Shown one piece after another: positions 1 to 10,555 of a stretch of DNA of 64,000 nt. The stretch comes from Annulohypoxylon bovei var. microspora (Eukaryota > Ascomycota > Sordariomycetes > Xylariales > Hypoxylaceae). The position numbers and the translations under genes are program-made. The notes under the pieces were generated by a model. The model was not told where the DNA came from. It did not search any database and was given only the letters and a program-made list of their open reading frames with translations. The first letter of the stretch is position 1. Every line of letters starts with the position of its first letter. The DNA lies in the NCBI GenBank assembly GCA_022836615.1, contig MU405252.1, positions 124,001-188,000 of the forward strand, in the 5' to 3' direction.

Positions 1-1554
1 AACACTAAGGCTACCGCGGTTGCACGACTGTGGAGCGCCGGTGGTGGTGAGAGTGGAGAAGGTAGCCACCTTGACTTCACCTCCAAAGCAGGATATGACT
101 GGTGGTATAAGGGAGTCAAAGACCTCAAGGAGGTTGGAATCGACGCTATGTGGAACGATAACAATGAGTACAATACCCCTGACGACGATTGGCAATGTGC
201 GCTTGAGACCGTCACCGTGCCAGCTGGCGAAACTCGCAAAAACATCGGTCTCTGGGGCAGAGCACTGAATACCGAGCTCAACGGAAAGAGTTCTCACGAT
301 GCGACAATTGAGGTCGAGCCCAAGGTCCGACCCTTTATTCTCACCCGTAGCGCAACGGCGGGAACTATGAAATACTGCGCTAGCTCATGGAGTGGCGATA
401 ACGTGACCAGCTGGGAAGGCATGAAGGGAGCGAATTCGTTGGCGTTGAACGCTGGCTTCTCTCTAATTCAGGTAAGCAATGATCCCAGGCACTTCTATAT
501 CTAAAGGCCCCTAATCTCACGTTTTACTTAGTGTTACGGTCATGACATCGGTGGCTTTGAGGGACCCCAGCCAACCCCGGAGCTTCTGGTCCGCTGGATA
601 CAACTTGGCGTTCACTCACCGCGATTTACCATCAACTGCTACAAGACCAATAACAACGACAGCCTCATCGGCGACGTCATTGAGCCATGGCAGTACCCCT
701 CTACATCACCCGTTATCCGCGAGACCATAAATCGCAGGTACGAGTTGGTGCCGTACACCTACTCCCTCATCCTGAAGTCTCATCGGGAGGCCATTCCTCC
801 TCAGCGATGGACCGGCTGGGGCTACGAATCGGACCCCACAGTCTGGACCAAGGAGATCATGAAGGGAGACACGCAGTACTGGTTCGGCGACTCTCTGCTC
901 ATCGGAGGCGTCTACGAGCCCGGTGTTGAGAGCGCAAATGTCTACCTCCCCGACAAGAGCGGCAGCGACCCGGGCTTCCTGAACCTCACCGCGCCGTACC
1001 AGTACCTGAAGGCCGGCGCGTGGCACGAGATCTCCTCGACGTGGCACACCTCGATCCCGGTGCTCGCGCGCATCGGCTCGGCCGTGCCCACCGGCAAGGC
1101 CAAGCCGACCACCAGCGTCGCCGAGGACGACCCGGAGTTCCCGAACCTGGCGAAGGACGACTTCCGCGGCGTCGAGATCTTCCCGTCGCCGCTCGTCCAG
1201 TACCCGCACTGGCCCAAGGGAAGCGGCAGGGACGCCCCCGCCAGCGCGGAGACGACGTGGTTCAGCCACTCGTGGCTCGAGGACGACGGCCAGAGCCCCG
1301 TCGAGAAGGCCGACGCGGTCGAGGTTACCGTTAAGTACGGCGTGTCCGATAGCGAGATCCGCGTCAAGGTGGAGCTGAAGAAGGAGGGCCAGTTCGAGCC
1401 GCTGTGGCTCAAGGACAATATCACCGTTGTCCTCCCTGTTGGCGAGGAGCGCGTTGTCAAGTCGGAGGACGGCAAGGATGTCCTTCAGGATCTGGACCGT
1501 GATGCGAAGGGCCGACGCATCTGGAAGGTTGCTGTTGATGTGAAAAGTGCGTAA
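1..1554 (+). CDS. Glycoside hydrolase family 31 protein (alpha-glucosidase/alpha-xylosidase type), 5' truncated
   Basis: This is the C-terminal half (497 residues seen) of a GH31 retaining alpha-glycosidase; family members usually have 800-1000 residues, so the start lies before the window. Exons are <1..471 and 532..1554. The 60-nt intron 472..531 has GTAAGC and TTAG ends and sits in phase 0. The nucleophile motif WNDNNEY is present (Asp at about residue 53 of the fragment), and the general acid lies in WSGDN (Asp about 133). The blocks RSATAGTMKY, GHDIGGFEGP and the C-terminal beta domain follow. The sequence fits a fungal GH31 branch that acts on alpha-glucosides or alpha-xylosides; the exact substrate cannot be read from this part. 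The 3' third is markedly GC-rich at third codon positions, which produces long antisense open frames. A candidate AATAAA lies 80 bp after the stop. Confidence 0.93.
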
Positions 1555-1633
1555 GGCGGGAACTAGAATATCGTCGGAATCATCTTGGTATAGGTAGGTA
1601 GTCCTGGCAATCTGTATAATGTTGCGCTTTGGG

Positions 1634-1639
1634 AATAAA
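1634..1639 (+). terminator. Candidate poly(A) signal of the GH31 gene
   Basis: An AATAAA hexamer lies 80 bp downstream of the GH31 stop codon, followed by T-rich sequence. Fungal poly(A) signals are degenerate, so this is a plausible but unproven processing site. Confidence 0.4.
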
Positions 1640-1838
1640 TAGAAATGCTCTTTTCATTGGTCAAATTGTCGCGTCTCGATATTTGTTCTTGCAAATGACA
1701 TAAGCATTACGCAAAGTGGTGCTGAGAAATTAGCTAATCATTCACTCAGTAAGTGGGTAAGTATCCAGGTATATGACGCAACATAGCAGAACTTCACTAC
1801 ATGCATGAGAAGATCTTCATACAATAAAGAGATCAATA

Positions 1839-1909
1839 GCATTAGTGGTTTAGTGGTAAAATCCATCGTTGCCATCGATGGGCCCCGCGTTCGATTCGCG
1901 GCTAATGCA
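1839..1909 (+). tRNA. tRNA-Gly (anticodon GCC)
   Basis: A complete 71-nt cloverleaf can be folded. The acceptor stem pairs GCATTAG (1839-1845) with CTAATGC (1902-1908), and A1909 is the discriminator. The anticodon stem CATCG/CGATG (1864-1868, 1876-1880) encloses the 7-nt loop TTGCCAT with anticodon GCC at 1871-1873. The T arm CCGCG/CGCGG encloses TTCGATT (1890-1896). No intron is present and CCA is not encoded, as expected for a eukaryotic nuclear tRNA. TTTT shortly after the 3' end can serve as the Pol III terminator. It reads the abundant GGC/GGU glycine codons. Confidence 0.96.
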
Positions 1910-2469
1910 TTTACTTTTGCAAACTTCTCATCGTACTTGGTTGTTTCCTGCTTCAATATCTATTTTTTTTTTTCCTTTTTTGGTCGTGTTTTTTGCTTTC
2001 CACTCCTTCAATTTAGGTTGTTAGCAAGATTTGTAAATTCCATTGCATTATTCTGATATTAAATCCTAAGAAGTCGGGGGTTTTTCCCTCATTTAGTTGT
2101 AATTCTCTTTCTTTTAAAAATTCGCTTAGATTTTCCTTATTTGACCGAGTTTTGACTTGGGTTATGTGAGCCAGAATAGCCTCACGTCTAAGTATTATTT
2201 CTTGACTTTCTAGTTATTATCACATCAAGCGGTAGGGATATCCGGCATGCCGCAGCTGAAGTTGCACTGCGGCTGTTTCAACCCCTGCTGTCTTTGAATC
2301 CTTCGAACTAGGTAAATCGCCGTCATGGCCGGATGAGCCTCTCTAACAATTCCTGAGTCGGTACCCCGCCTTGATACCTAGGTATCTAGAAATGAGTGAG
2401 GGTTGTAATGGGCTATAATATTTCCTATATGCGTATAGATGAAGTCTCTGGGTTTACTACGCTGACATC

Positions 2470-4217
2470 ATGGATGAATTCGCCCAATTATCTCGCGAGA
2501 ATTTCGAGGTCTTTCAGAGGTACGGCGACGCATCGCTTGGGCCTGATCCCAAGCATCGGGTCATCGCTATTTACGTATCGCCCGATGCACCGACGACTTA
2601 CATCGAAAAAGATCTGGAGCTTGACAGTCTGCCCAAGTTCTTTAAGGCTCGGCCCAGTAGTAGCAGTGGCGCTCACCAGGGCGCAAAAGCGGCATCGCCG
2701 GCGGCCTCTCTTAAGCTCGTCGTGATCGATAGCAGACTGGAGTCATGGTCCAGCTCCTCCTCCTCGCTCTGGGTGACCAAGGACGTCTTCCTAAAGTTGG
2801 TCGACGCCATGGGCATGAACCCGGCAGCGCTGTGGCTCCTGCGCAGCGAGTACGACGGCTTCCACCACTTCCCCTCCTCAGCCACAGCCACAACCGCATC
2901 CTTCTCCCGGGGATCAGAGGAAGAAGAACAAGAGAAAATGTGTGAAGCAGAAACACCAGACATCGACACGTACTACGTCGGGACGTCGAACTTCGTGCTA
3001 ACGTGGACGTTCGACCGGCGTCGGCGGCACACGCACGCGCTTTGGATCCTGCGGCGGCTGCACGGTGACAGCAACAGCGCGCCGGCGGCCTGGTTTGTGA
3101 ATGTGCTGCGGCGGCACCAGGAGCACGTGCGCTCGCCCCGTATGTAACGTCGAGAGTTCTTTTTTTTCCCCTTTCTAGTATGTCTCTGGAGTGAGAACTT
3201 CCCAATTAAGTTAACTGAGGAGTTGTTGCTGCTGAGACATACTCAAAGTCCCTCAAACTCTTTTCTAAAGAATAAATTGCTGAATCCCGTTGTTGTAGTG
3301 CTGCTTGCGTACACGGCAGCGCTGGCTGTCTGCTGCACCTTCGACGGCGAGATCTCGTACCGCGCCCACGTAGTGCGGCTTATCGAGCGCGAGACCGGGT
3401 ACAGCACGCACTCGAGCAGCATTGAGGAGCGGCTGGGTATGGAGTCGTTGACCGTGTCCATCAAGGAAGTCGGCGAGGTCCTGAACCATATCGCAAATAA
3501 ACAGCGCCATTTCCGACTCGTAGAGGGGATCCTGGATTTTATCGTGGAGAGTGCGATGTTGGATCCGGGGAGAGGGACTGTGCATGAGGATAGCACGAGG
3601 AAGTTAGTGGAGGCGATACCGCTACTGAGGAAGCGGATGCATGCTTCGCAAGACTATTTGGAGTTCCTGAAGGAGAGGGCCGAACGATTATCGACGGTGG
3701 TAAGATCCCATGATAGAAACGAGCGTGCATACTTTCCCACCACTCCCCCGATATCCCCCATAACCCCCCTATACACCTGCAAAATGTCATATGTAAGACT
3801 TACAGCTAACAAGAGCCGTGGGTTTCAACGTAAAAGCTCTTCGCACTGCTGACGCACGAAGACTCGGCGATACACGCGGAGCTAGCAGACGCCAGCCGTA
3901 AGATAGCCGAGGCATCCAAGCGCGACAGCTCGAGCATGAAGACGGTGGCCATCATGACGATGGCGTTCCTGCCCGCGACCTTCTTCGCGGCCCTGTTCTC
4001 GGTACCCTCGCTCGACTGGCACGCCGACGGCTCCGTCATCCAGCCCCAATTTTGGGTCTACTGGGCGTTCACGCTACCCGCAACCGCTCTCGTCTTCGCG
4101 TTCTGGCTACTCCTCGATCGTAGGACTATCGATGAGAGGGACAATACGGTGGTAATTGAGGGTAGACCCCGTGATGATGAGGAGAGACCGCGTAGCAGTA
4201 GAAGTAAACTCGAGTAA
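2470..4217 (+). CDS. CorA-like Mg2+/divalent-cation transporter family protein
   Basis: The predicted protein has 483 residues, from exons 2470..3139, 3299..3699 and 3837..4217. It belongs to the fungal CorA-like (CorA/ZIP-type) membrane channel family. The long cytoplasmic N-terminal part ends in a helical region, then the conserved block SSMKTVAIMTMAFLPATFFA starts transmembrane helix 1; helix 2 is in the segment FWVYWAFTLPATALVFAFWL, followed by a short basic/acidic tail. The canonical GMN selectivity motif after helix 1 is absent, as is common in this fungal branch, so the transported ion is uncertain. The start ATG at 2470 is followed by a compatible N-terminus. For intron 1 the acceptor at 3298 restores the conserved join RSP-LLLAYTAALAVCC. 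An alternative acceptor at 3178 is also in frame. Intron 2 (3700..3836) is in phase 0 and joins LSTV to LFALLTHED. Confidence 0.85.
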
Positions 4218-4802
4218 TATTTTCTTTTAGTTGCAGCTGCTGGACCTAAGATATTTCGTGCCGATTGAGTTAAGAAGAACCGCATAGTCAATTGTATTTC
4301 CTCGTGATCAATTCGTTTAATAGGTAGGTAAGTAAGTAAGTCAGTCTGGCAATATAGTTATCCATCGATGTGCCCTGAGGGTTTATGTTAATCGCCAATC
4401 TCCGTGCTGGAAACCGAGCAGTTATTGCTATAGTTATTATATGGATCATTATGAATTTCCCTAGTACTGTTCTCCTAAGGCGTTCTTTGCAAGTACACCT
4501 TGCCTAAACCGGATGACATATTGTCCACGACGATTATTATTGAGTATTTCCCGACTAAGTACAACGCATCTCCTATGCCCGGAAATTAATCCTGTAGACC
4601 TGTCAAATAGACCCCAAATAGCGTATGTTTTTTTCCCGGCTAAGATGGCATATTTGCTACCGAGTAAATTAAGTATTTTTGAAACAAAGTACGACTAAAT
4701 CGAACGTCGTTCCAGAGGGTATCATCGCCTTCCGCCGAATAGACAGTTGACATCTTTGCCGTTATCAACTAGTCCTAGCCGAGGTGCCGTGTCTACTACA
4801 CA
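4218..4802. other. Intergenic between convergent genes
   Basis: This is the shared 3' region of the CorA-like gene (+) and the 2EXR gene (-). It holds a TAGGTAGGTA copy at 4321-4330 followed by a GTAA repeat. No coding frame or RNA gene is seen. Confidence 0.6.
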
Positions 4803-6611
4803 TCACCATTCATCGTCCCCCTCTTCAAAGGATTCTCCCTCGCCATTATCTAGCATCTCATCTTCGTCAACTTCATCGTCCAGGAATTTGGTTTCGCTGC
4901 CGTCGTCAAAATCTTCGTTGTCTAACGATGCCTCGGCATTAGAACCTGCATCAGAGCCAGCACCCGAATCTGGTGAGACCGGGTTCTCGTCGCGAAATTG
5001 TTTCAGTTTTTCAAATAAAGACAATGGCTTTGCTTTTACAGGCTCGGACTCTTCGGAACCATCGGATTCCTGCTCTTCGGGGTCCTCGTCATCCTCGGAT
5101 CCACCAGCTGCTTCCTGGCCATGCTCCGCACTTTCATCCCCATCTTCACCATCCTCGTCTTCAGTGTCGGAAAGAACAATCCGGGGGCGCTTATTAGGTC
5201 GCGATGGTAATTTAACCTCACCATCAAGTTCATCTTCATCATCATGCTCATCATCTGAAGATATGATGCGACGCTTACGTCGACTACTCTTTTGGATAGG
5301 TTCCTCGTCAGAGATCGCATGTTCTGAATCATGTTCTGACTCATGGGAATGAGCATCAGCATAAGTACCAGGGCCGGGAGATTCGGGCTCGAGGCTAGAA
5401 AAATTGCCGACTCCTATTTCATCGCCGCTATGTTCGGAGGTTGCAACTTGGAGTGGAGAAAATCCATTAAACGTAGATGCAATGTCCTCTTCAACATCAT
5501 CAGACTGTACAACCAAATCGTCTCCATCCTCGCTTGAGTCATCCTCCTCGTCGATTGTTGCATCATCTATACCGTCGCTTTCGTATTCGTCCTCTGTCCA
5601 GGGTTGCGGCGAGGAATGTTCTGCCGTTGTTGTGCTCCATTTATCACTCCACTCGCCCTCAGTCGCCACTGCGACCTGAAGTTTACGATAACGCTCGATT
5701 TTATCAAACTCAACCATAGGCCACCACTGGATACCTGGACGCGCGACGAGAAGCTTGACCTTTTCCAGGATAAGCTCTTCAGGGTTTCCGAAATCTGGCC
5801 AACAGTATATAGTTTCCACAACATGAGGTAGTCCTTCTATTTCCTCCGTTCCTTCGGCGTGATAGGTGTGGGCGATGTCGGATATGCACCACTGCAGCTC
5901 CCGTCCCGAGAACATGTATTGGTCGTTACAGTGAAACAGAATTCTAGGTTTACTCTCATCGCCGCTACATAGTAGCAGTTCATCTTCTTCCCTTAGTAAT
6001 ATCGAGTCACTCTCAAAAGCAAGGTAGCTAGGATCTCCAAGAATTGAAAGGATATTCGTAAGGCTAACTCCATTGTTTGCCGGATGGGTCCAGCCATGAA
6101 TAAGAACAACGTCCTTCGCATTGTTGAAACGAACGTCATAGCATCCTGAACGTATATGAAGAGCGTCGGGGTATGATTTCAACGCTAGCTCACGGCTCTC
6201 ATGATGCGTAGCTAACATGGCCCTAGCGGGCGCAGTTTGCTCGTCGAGAAACGCGCTTTCCCAAACCTCAGAATGATAATCAGGAAATATAAGCTTAAAT
6301 ACTCGCGCCTTAGCTCTTAAATCTGGATCAAAGAAGTCCCAGACGCGTGCGCGAAGTTCAGGAGGTAATTGCATGAACTGAGGGAAGTAAAACTGCTCGG
6401 CGCCATCAGATGACAAATCATCTTCATCATCAGTTCGACCATCAGATTCGGAGGCCTCCATGTCTATAAATCCATTGGCATCTTCCGAGCCAGATTCCTC
6501 GGAGTCGACTTCGGAGTCATCCTCGGAGTCAGCCTCAGAATCAACCTCATCAAGGTTGTCGTCATCCTCCCCGGACGCGACGCGATCCTCGAGATCGGAT
6601 TCCTCCGACAT
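4803..6611 (-). CDS. 2EXR-domain protein with long acidic disordered regions
   Basis: A single-exon 602-residue protein. Residues 1-75 are almost entirely Ser, Asp and Glu. A 2EXR-type domain then begins (FPQFMQLPPELRARVWDFF, about 76-95), a fungal family related to F-box-like 'LPPE(L/I)R' motifs, and its conserved continuation runs to about residue 330. The C-terminal 250 residues are again highly acidic, with two basic patches (RRKRR and RPNKRPR) that look like nuclear localisation signals, so a nuclear role is plausible. The function of 2EXR proteins is not established; most fungi have many copies. The ATG at 6611 is the first in the frame and leads directly into the acidic N-terminus. The frame is maintained through low-complexity sequence, which supports real coding. 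Confidence 0.82.
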   Translation of the reverse strand: MSEESDLEDRVASGEDDDNLDEVDSEADSEDDSEVDSEESGSEDANGFIDMEASESDGRTDDEDDLSSDGAEQFYFPQFMQLPPELRARVWDFFDPDLRAKARVFKLIFPDYHSEVWESAFLDEQTAPARAMLATHHESRELALKSYPDALHIRSGCYDVRFNNAKDVVLIHGWTHPANNGVSLTNILSILGDPSYLAFESDSILLREEDELLLCSGDESKPRILFHCNDQYMFSGRELQWCISDIAHTYHAEGTEEIEGLPHVVETIYCWPDFGNPEELILEKVKLLVARPGIQWWPMVEFDKIERYRKLQVAVATEGEWSDKWSTTTAEHSSPQPWTEDEYESDGIDDATIDEEDDSSEDGDDLVVQSDDVEEDIASTFNGFSPLQVATSEHSGDEIGVGNFSSLEPESPGPGTYADAHSHESEHDSEHAISDEEPIQKSSRRKRRIISSDDEHDDEDELDGEVKLPSRPNKRPRIVLSDTEDEDGEDGDESAEHGQEAAGGSEDDEDPEEQESDGSEESEPVKAKPLSLFEKLKQFRDENPVSPDSGAGSDAGSNAEASLDNEDFDDGSETKFLDDEVDEDEMLDNGEGESFEEGDDEW

Positions 6612-7444
6612 AGTTGCGGTTTAGTCGAATCGATTATGGATGTGAGATTAAATGTTTAGACACACAAAATCCAGATGAGAATGCGATCTTCAAATGTTTA
6701 TCTGATGTAATGAAGATAGATGCAAAATCGATGAATAGTTTGAAAGTTGATGACGAGAGGATGCGATAGAACAAAAGAAGGCACGAATAGCAAGGTGACA
6801 GGGTATCTGGTAGGCATGGCCGCAAACGCTAAATTGATGTGGCTTAATAACTGAGACAGCTACGACGTGCGCATCGGGCAGAAACACAGTGTCAGATAGT
6901 AAGCAGAAAGGCAGTGTTGCTCCACTAATATTTTATTCGCACAGTCCTCTTTCCCTGAACATCACTTCACCTCCCATTTCATAAATATCGTTTTCTCAAT
7001 CATCTCATAACTAGATGAAATTCTCTTTTGAATTCATTACCTTATAACTTCTTACCTTAGATAAATACCTTCCGACATCTAAAACCATCTAGATATGCAT
7101 ATAAGGCCAATCTCATCCCATTTCTTTGTCCTCTACTAAATACCTCCTTGTATCGCCATAATCCTCAACAAAGACGCGTTATCAATACTAAAACCCGCTA
7201 AGTAAACCTACGATCATGACCACAATCATCATCACTAATGTAGTTTCGCGTATACCGGAATAAATAAATAAATCCGTAATCTGTAGCATTATCATGCTGG
7301 GTATCAATCCACTAGCTAAAAAGCACACGCGTTTCTCATAGCCATGCCAAGTAAAAACCATCGTCTCCATTCCTCAGCCATTACCTATGTCATCGGGGAC
7401 ATATCTAGCTCACCAGCGTGACTCCAACGCCTCCATCCACCCCC
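6612..7444. other. Intergenic, promoter of the 2EXR gene and 3' region of the next
   Basis: AT-rich DNA between two minus-strand genes. No open frame with protein-like composition, RNA gene or repeat was recognised. Confidence 0.6.
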
Positions 7445-8341
7445 CTAAAGATCTCTTGAAGCTCCTCGGCTACCGAGGGAGAATCTGCTGCTGCCGCGGG
7501 AGTTCCGCTTCTCCAGCGCGCCCGCCTCTCGGTTCTGGTCGCGGATCGCGTCTCGGCGCTGCGCCTCCCTCTGCTTCGCGTCGCGCTTGATGAAGCATCT
7601 CAGCACGCGCAGGTAGAAGCGCACGTTCGTCACGAAGTCCCCGGCCCAGACGCTCCAGTCCTCGCGCTCCGTCGACTTTCGGCGGAAGCCGTCGGCCATC
7701 AGCACGAAGCGCGCGAGGTGGTCGGCGAGGTCCCACTCGGCCCTGCGCTCGGGGCGCGCCTGCGTCCAGCGCGAGGCCGGCGCGTCGCCCTGCTTCACGG
7801 CCTGCAGGTCGAAGAACAGGTCCTCGGCCGCCCAGTACGGCTTCTCGGCCGCGATGCGCTTCTCGCGGCAGCAGCGGCGCACGAACTCGTCACCGAGCTG
7901 CAGGATCTCGTGCGAGCTGATGAACTCGTTGAACGCCGCCACCTTGAGCCCCGGGAACTGCGTCGCCACCTCCTCCAGCTCGCTGTTGAGCTCCGTCCAG
8001 ATGCTCCCCGACTTCGACCCCACCCACTCCTTGCCCACGCTCCGGCCCCATTTCGACGAGCCCTTGCGCGCCGACCCGTCCGACGACGAGTTGTTGGACC
8101 CGTGGCGCTTAACCGTGGGCGACGAGATGGTGCGGAGGAGCTCGGCGCTCTTCGGGCGGCTGTCGAGCTTCGGTCGGAGTTGGTCGATGTGGTCCGCAAT
8201 AATGACGACGGTGTCTTTCGCGTTACGTAGGTCCTCCATTGGGTCGTCTGGACATATCTGTCTTGCAGCGTGTCTTGCGATCTCAATCTGGCGATCGTAT
8301 TCCTTATTTTTGGGTTTTATCGGTGAGTGCCTGGAACGCAT
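7445..8341 (-). CDS. Conserved-looking hypothetical protein, function unknown
   Basis: A single-exon 298-residue protein of no family I recognise. The first ATG at 8341 starts a basic N-terminus. Residues 10-65 look helical. Residues 75-105 are a Ser/Gly/Lys-rich linker. Residues 110-270 are rich in charged helices and aromatic residues (for example EEVATQFPGLKVAAFNEFIS and KPYWAAEDLFFDLQAV), which reads like a globular helical domain. The C-terminus is Arg/Ser-rich and disordered. There is no signal peptide and no transmembrane helix, so a cytosolic or nuclear protein is likely. Third codon positions are very GC-rich between about 7560 and 8080, which creates long antisense shadow frames; the minus frame is preferred because it gives the compositionally normal protein. 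Confidence 0.75.
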   Translation of the reverse strand: MRSRHSPIKPKNKEYDRQIEIARHAARQICPDDPMEDLRNAKDTVVIIADHIDQLRPKLDSRPKSAELLRTISSPTVKRHGSNNSSSDGSARKGSSKWGRSVGKEWVGSKSGSIWTELNSELEEVATQFPGLKVAAFNEFISSHEILQLGDEFVRRCCREKRIAAEKPYWAAEDLFFDLQAVKQGDAPASRWTQARPERRAEWDLADHLARFVLMADGFRRKSTEREDWSVWAGDFVTNVRFYLRVLRCFIKRDAKQREAQRRDAIRDQNREAGALEKRNSRGSSRFSLGSRGASRDL

Positions 8342-9171
8342 GAGTAAGGTTTATGATGTTGGTGAGTTTTATTTTGGTGCGAGGCAGTGCTCTGCACGGA
8401 ACTTGCGGGAACTGCTTGAGTTCGGATTAAAAAAAAAAGAAGAAAAGGAGAAGTAGCAAACCACCAGTTCGCGGGGGTCAAACGAAAATCTCTAACTGGC
8501 CGAAGCTCAAAACGTAAAAATAGTAAAATGGAAAGTATCCTTCCAGAGGATGTGGAAATTTCTCGAATTTTACCTACGCATTGGCCAGCCAAAGAAGGCA
8601 GAGATAATCGGATCTGGTGGTTTGTGAGGTGATGTGTGGTGGTTACTCTGAACGCCCAGAGACACGTGTAACTTTTGAAGCGCAACACTTTACACATGCA
8701 CCTGGGCAGATATGTTGCGAAGCGGATGCCTACAAATTGTACAAAATTGCCAAACAATGGCTTTGTGTATTTTTTGTCATACCAGGTAAAAGACATTCAT
8801 TTTTTTCATACTCTAACAACATTGAATTACACAATCATGAAATGACACGTGAATCCCGCTTTGTCGCCCATTGACGCTCCCTCCCCGCCTTCTTGCGGGC
8901 TTTGTCCCACTGTCGGATGAAGGCAAGTAATACCTAGAAAAGGTAACATGAAACAACCAGGGGTCTTGCGAGAAGCTTGTTTTTAGGGGGAAGCAACAAG
9001 AACAATAACCTTTCTCCTATTTTTTCTAGGCTCCTACTCTTTTTGTTGCTTTCCAACTGAACCATCCCCCCTTTTTTCTTCAGCAAGGTACTAACGTTTC
9101 CATGCGCAAATCAAGACCCCTTCCCTTTATCCAACAGCCAAAAGCGAGAGAGTGCCACAACAGCGACACGC
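8342..9171. other. Intergenic
   Basis: Promoter side of the 298-residue gene and 3' side of the deuterolysin gene. A CT-rich patch lies at about 9005-9080. No coding frame or RNA was recognised. Confidence 0.55.
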
Positions 9172-10437
9172 TTAGCAGCCGACGTAGATGGCGTTGGCGA
9201 AGAGAGCGTAGGTGTCGGCGTGGTTCAGGTTCTGGGCCGCGCTGAGGCCAAGAACACCGTTGTAGCCGTAGGTGGAGTAGTCCGAGGTACCCTTGATCTG
9301 GGTCAAGTGGGTGGACTCGTGCAGGGTGGTGGTGGCCTGGTCCTGGGCGTGGCAGGTGCTGCTGATGGGCGACAGCGCGGTGTAGTACAGGTTGCAGTTG
9401 ACCATGTACGAGGCCGAGGGCAGCGTGTAGGCCAGGACACCGCTTGAGCACGAGTTGTACACGTCGGAGCAGTACAGGTCCGACACACCGGAGGAAGTGC
9501 TGCCGCACTCGCTGGCCACCTTCTGGAAGACGCCGGCAACGGTGCTGCGCGTCGCGGTCGTGCTGGACTTGAAGTACTCGGTCAGCTTGGTAGCTGAGCC
9601 GGACGAGGCCGCGGTCTGGGCGGCGGAGGCCAAGGCACGGCAGTTGCTGATGGCCGTGTTGGTGGCAGTGAGCTTGGTGCCGGTGCAGTCGGACTGCACG
9701 TCAATGCGCTTGGCGTGGAAGCGGCGGCGGACCTCCTTGGCTACAGCGCCGTCGACCTGGGCAGTGACGGTGCTGCCAGAGACTGGGAGAATACCAGCAA
9801 GGTCGGTGGTGTTGATCTCGGCGTAGGACATGGCGCCAAGGGACACGACATCGAAGCTGCCACCGGCGCTGAGGTCGTAAACCTGGCCGACGTCGAAGGT
9901 GGCCTCGACGGTCTCACCGGAAGCGATGGTCTGGAAAGCCTCCTCGCCGAGTCCGGTGGTCGTGACACGGAGCCTGATGCCATCGAATTCGACCTTGTTG
10001 CCTGATATATCCCGATTAGTCTCGTTCTTCTATTTTGAATATGTCTGCTAAAGACTTACCACCCTGGTAGATAGCAACCTTCTCAGTGGCGGCGTTCTCG
10101 TCCAGGAAAGTTCCCGTCTTGAAAACCTTCAGGTCAGAAGCACCACTATAAAGTCGGCATCAGCAATACTCCTTTAATTATTCGGTTATTTGTGTGGGGC
10201 GCGCTTTAAGTCTGTCTTCTAAGCATATAAAATGCCTATCCAGATTTTTCGAGGCTAAATCTAGTTTACGGGGTGGTATCTTCAAATTTATACATACGTG
10301 TTGGTGATGCTGGCCTTGACGGCAGTGTTGCCAACCATCTCGAGCTTGACATCGAGAGGAGTGTCGCGCTTGGTCAGGTCGACCGAGATAGCGCTGGCCA
10401 GAGCGGCGAACAGGGAGACACCGGCGGTGAACTTCAT
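9172..10437 (-). CDS. Deuterolysin-type secreted metalloprotease (peptidase family M35)
   Basis: The predicted precursor has 351 residues, from exons 10437..10298, 10145..10060 and 10001..9172; both introns have GT-AG ends and keep the frame. It is an extracellular zinc endopeptidase preferring small basic proteins. A signal peptide (MKFTAGVSLFAALASAIS) is followed by a prodomain. A Lys-Arg at about 173-174 would release a mature enzyme of 177 residues, the usual deuterolysin length. The zinc motif HESTH is at 303-307 and the third ligand is the Asp of GTSDY (about 316), the aspzincin signature. Cysteines for disulphides are conserved and the chain ends in Cys. A TATA box lies 113 bp upstream of the ATG. 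Likely role: nutrient acquisition by protein digestion outside the cell. Confidence 0.95.
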
Positions 10438-10549
10438 TTTGAAGAAAGATTGCGAGGCTTGCGACGAACTAGTAGTAGCTAAGGATCTTGCGAGCTGCGT
10501 GCTGGTGACGACGAGATTTCTCACAACTCAGCAGAGCAGACGGTGACCC

Positions 10550-10555
10550 TTTATA
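10550..10555 (-). promoter_or_regulatory. TATA box of the deuterolysin gene
   Basis: TATAAA read on the minus strand, 113 bp upstream of the start codon. The spacing fits a strong inducible promoter, as expected for a secreted protease. Confidence 0.6.

Larger units (their letters stand above)
1555..2469. other. Intergenic: GH31 3' region, tRNA-Gly and CorA-like promoter
   Basis: Apart from the tRNA and the poly(A) candidate there is no coding frame. A TAGGTAGGTA copy lies at 1591-1600 and a palindromic TACCTAGGTA at 2375-2384, the latter 86 bp before the start codon of the downstream gene. T-rich sequence follows the tRNA around 1960-2000. Confidence 0.6.

Noticed and set aside
706..1269. 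187-codon open frame antisense to the GH31 gene
   Set aside because: Arg/Ala/Gly-rich shadow caused by GC-rich third positions of the GH31 exon.
7718..8230. 170-codon + strand frame over the 298-residue gene
   Set aside because: Arg/Leu/Ala-rich shadow of the minus-strand coding frame.
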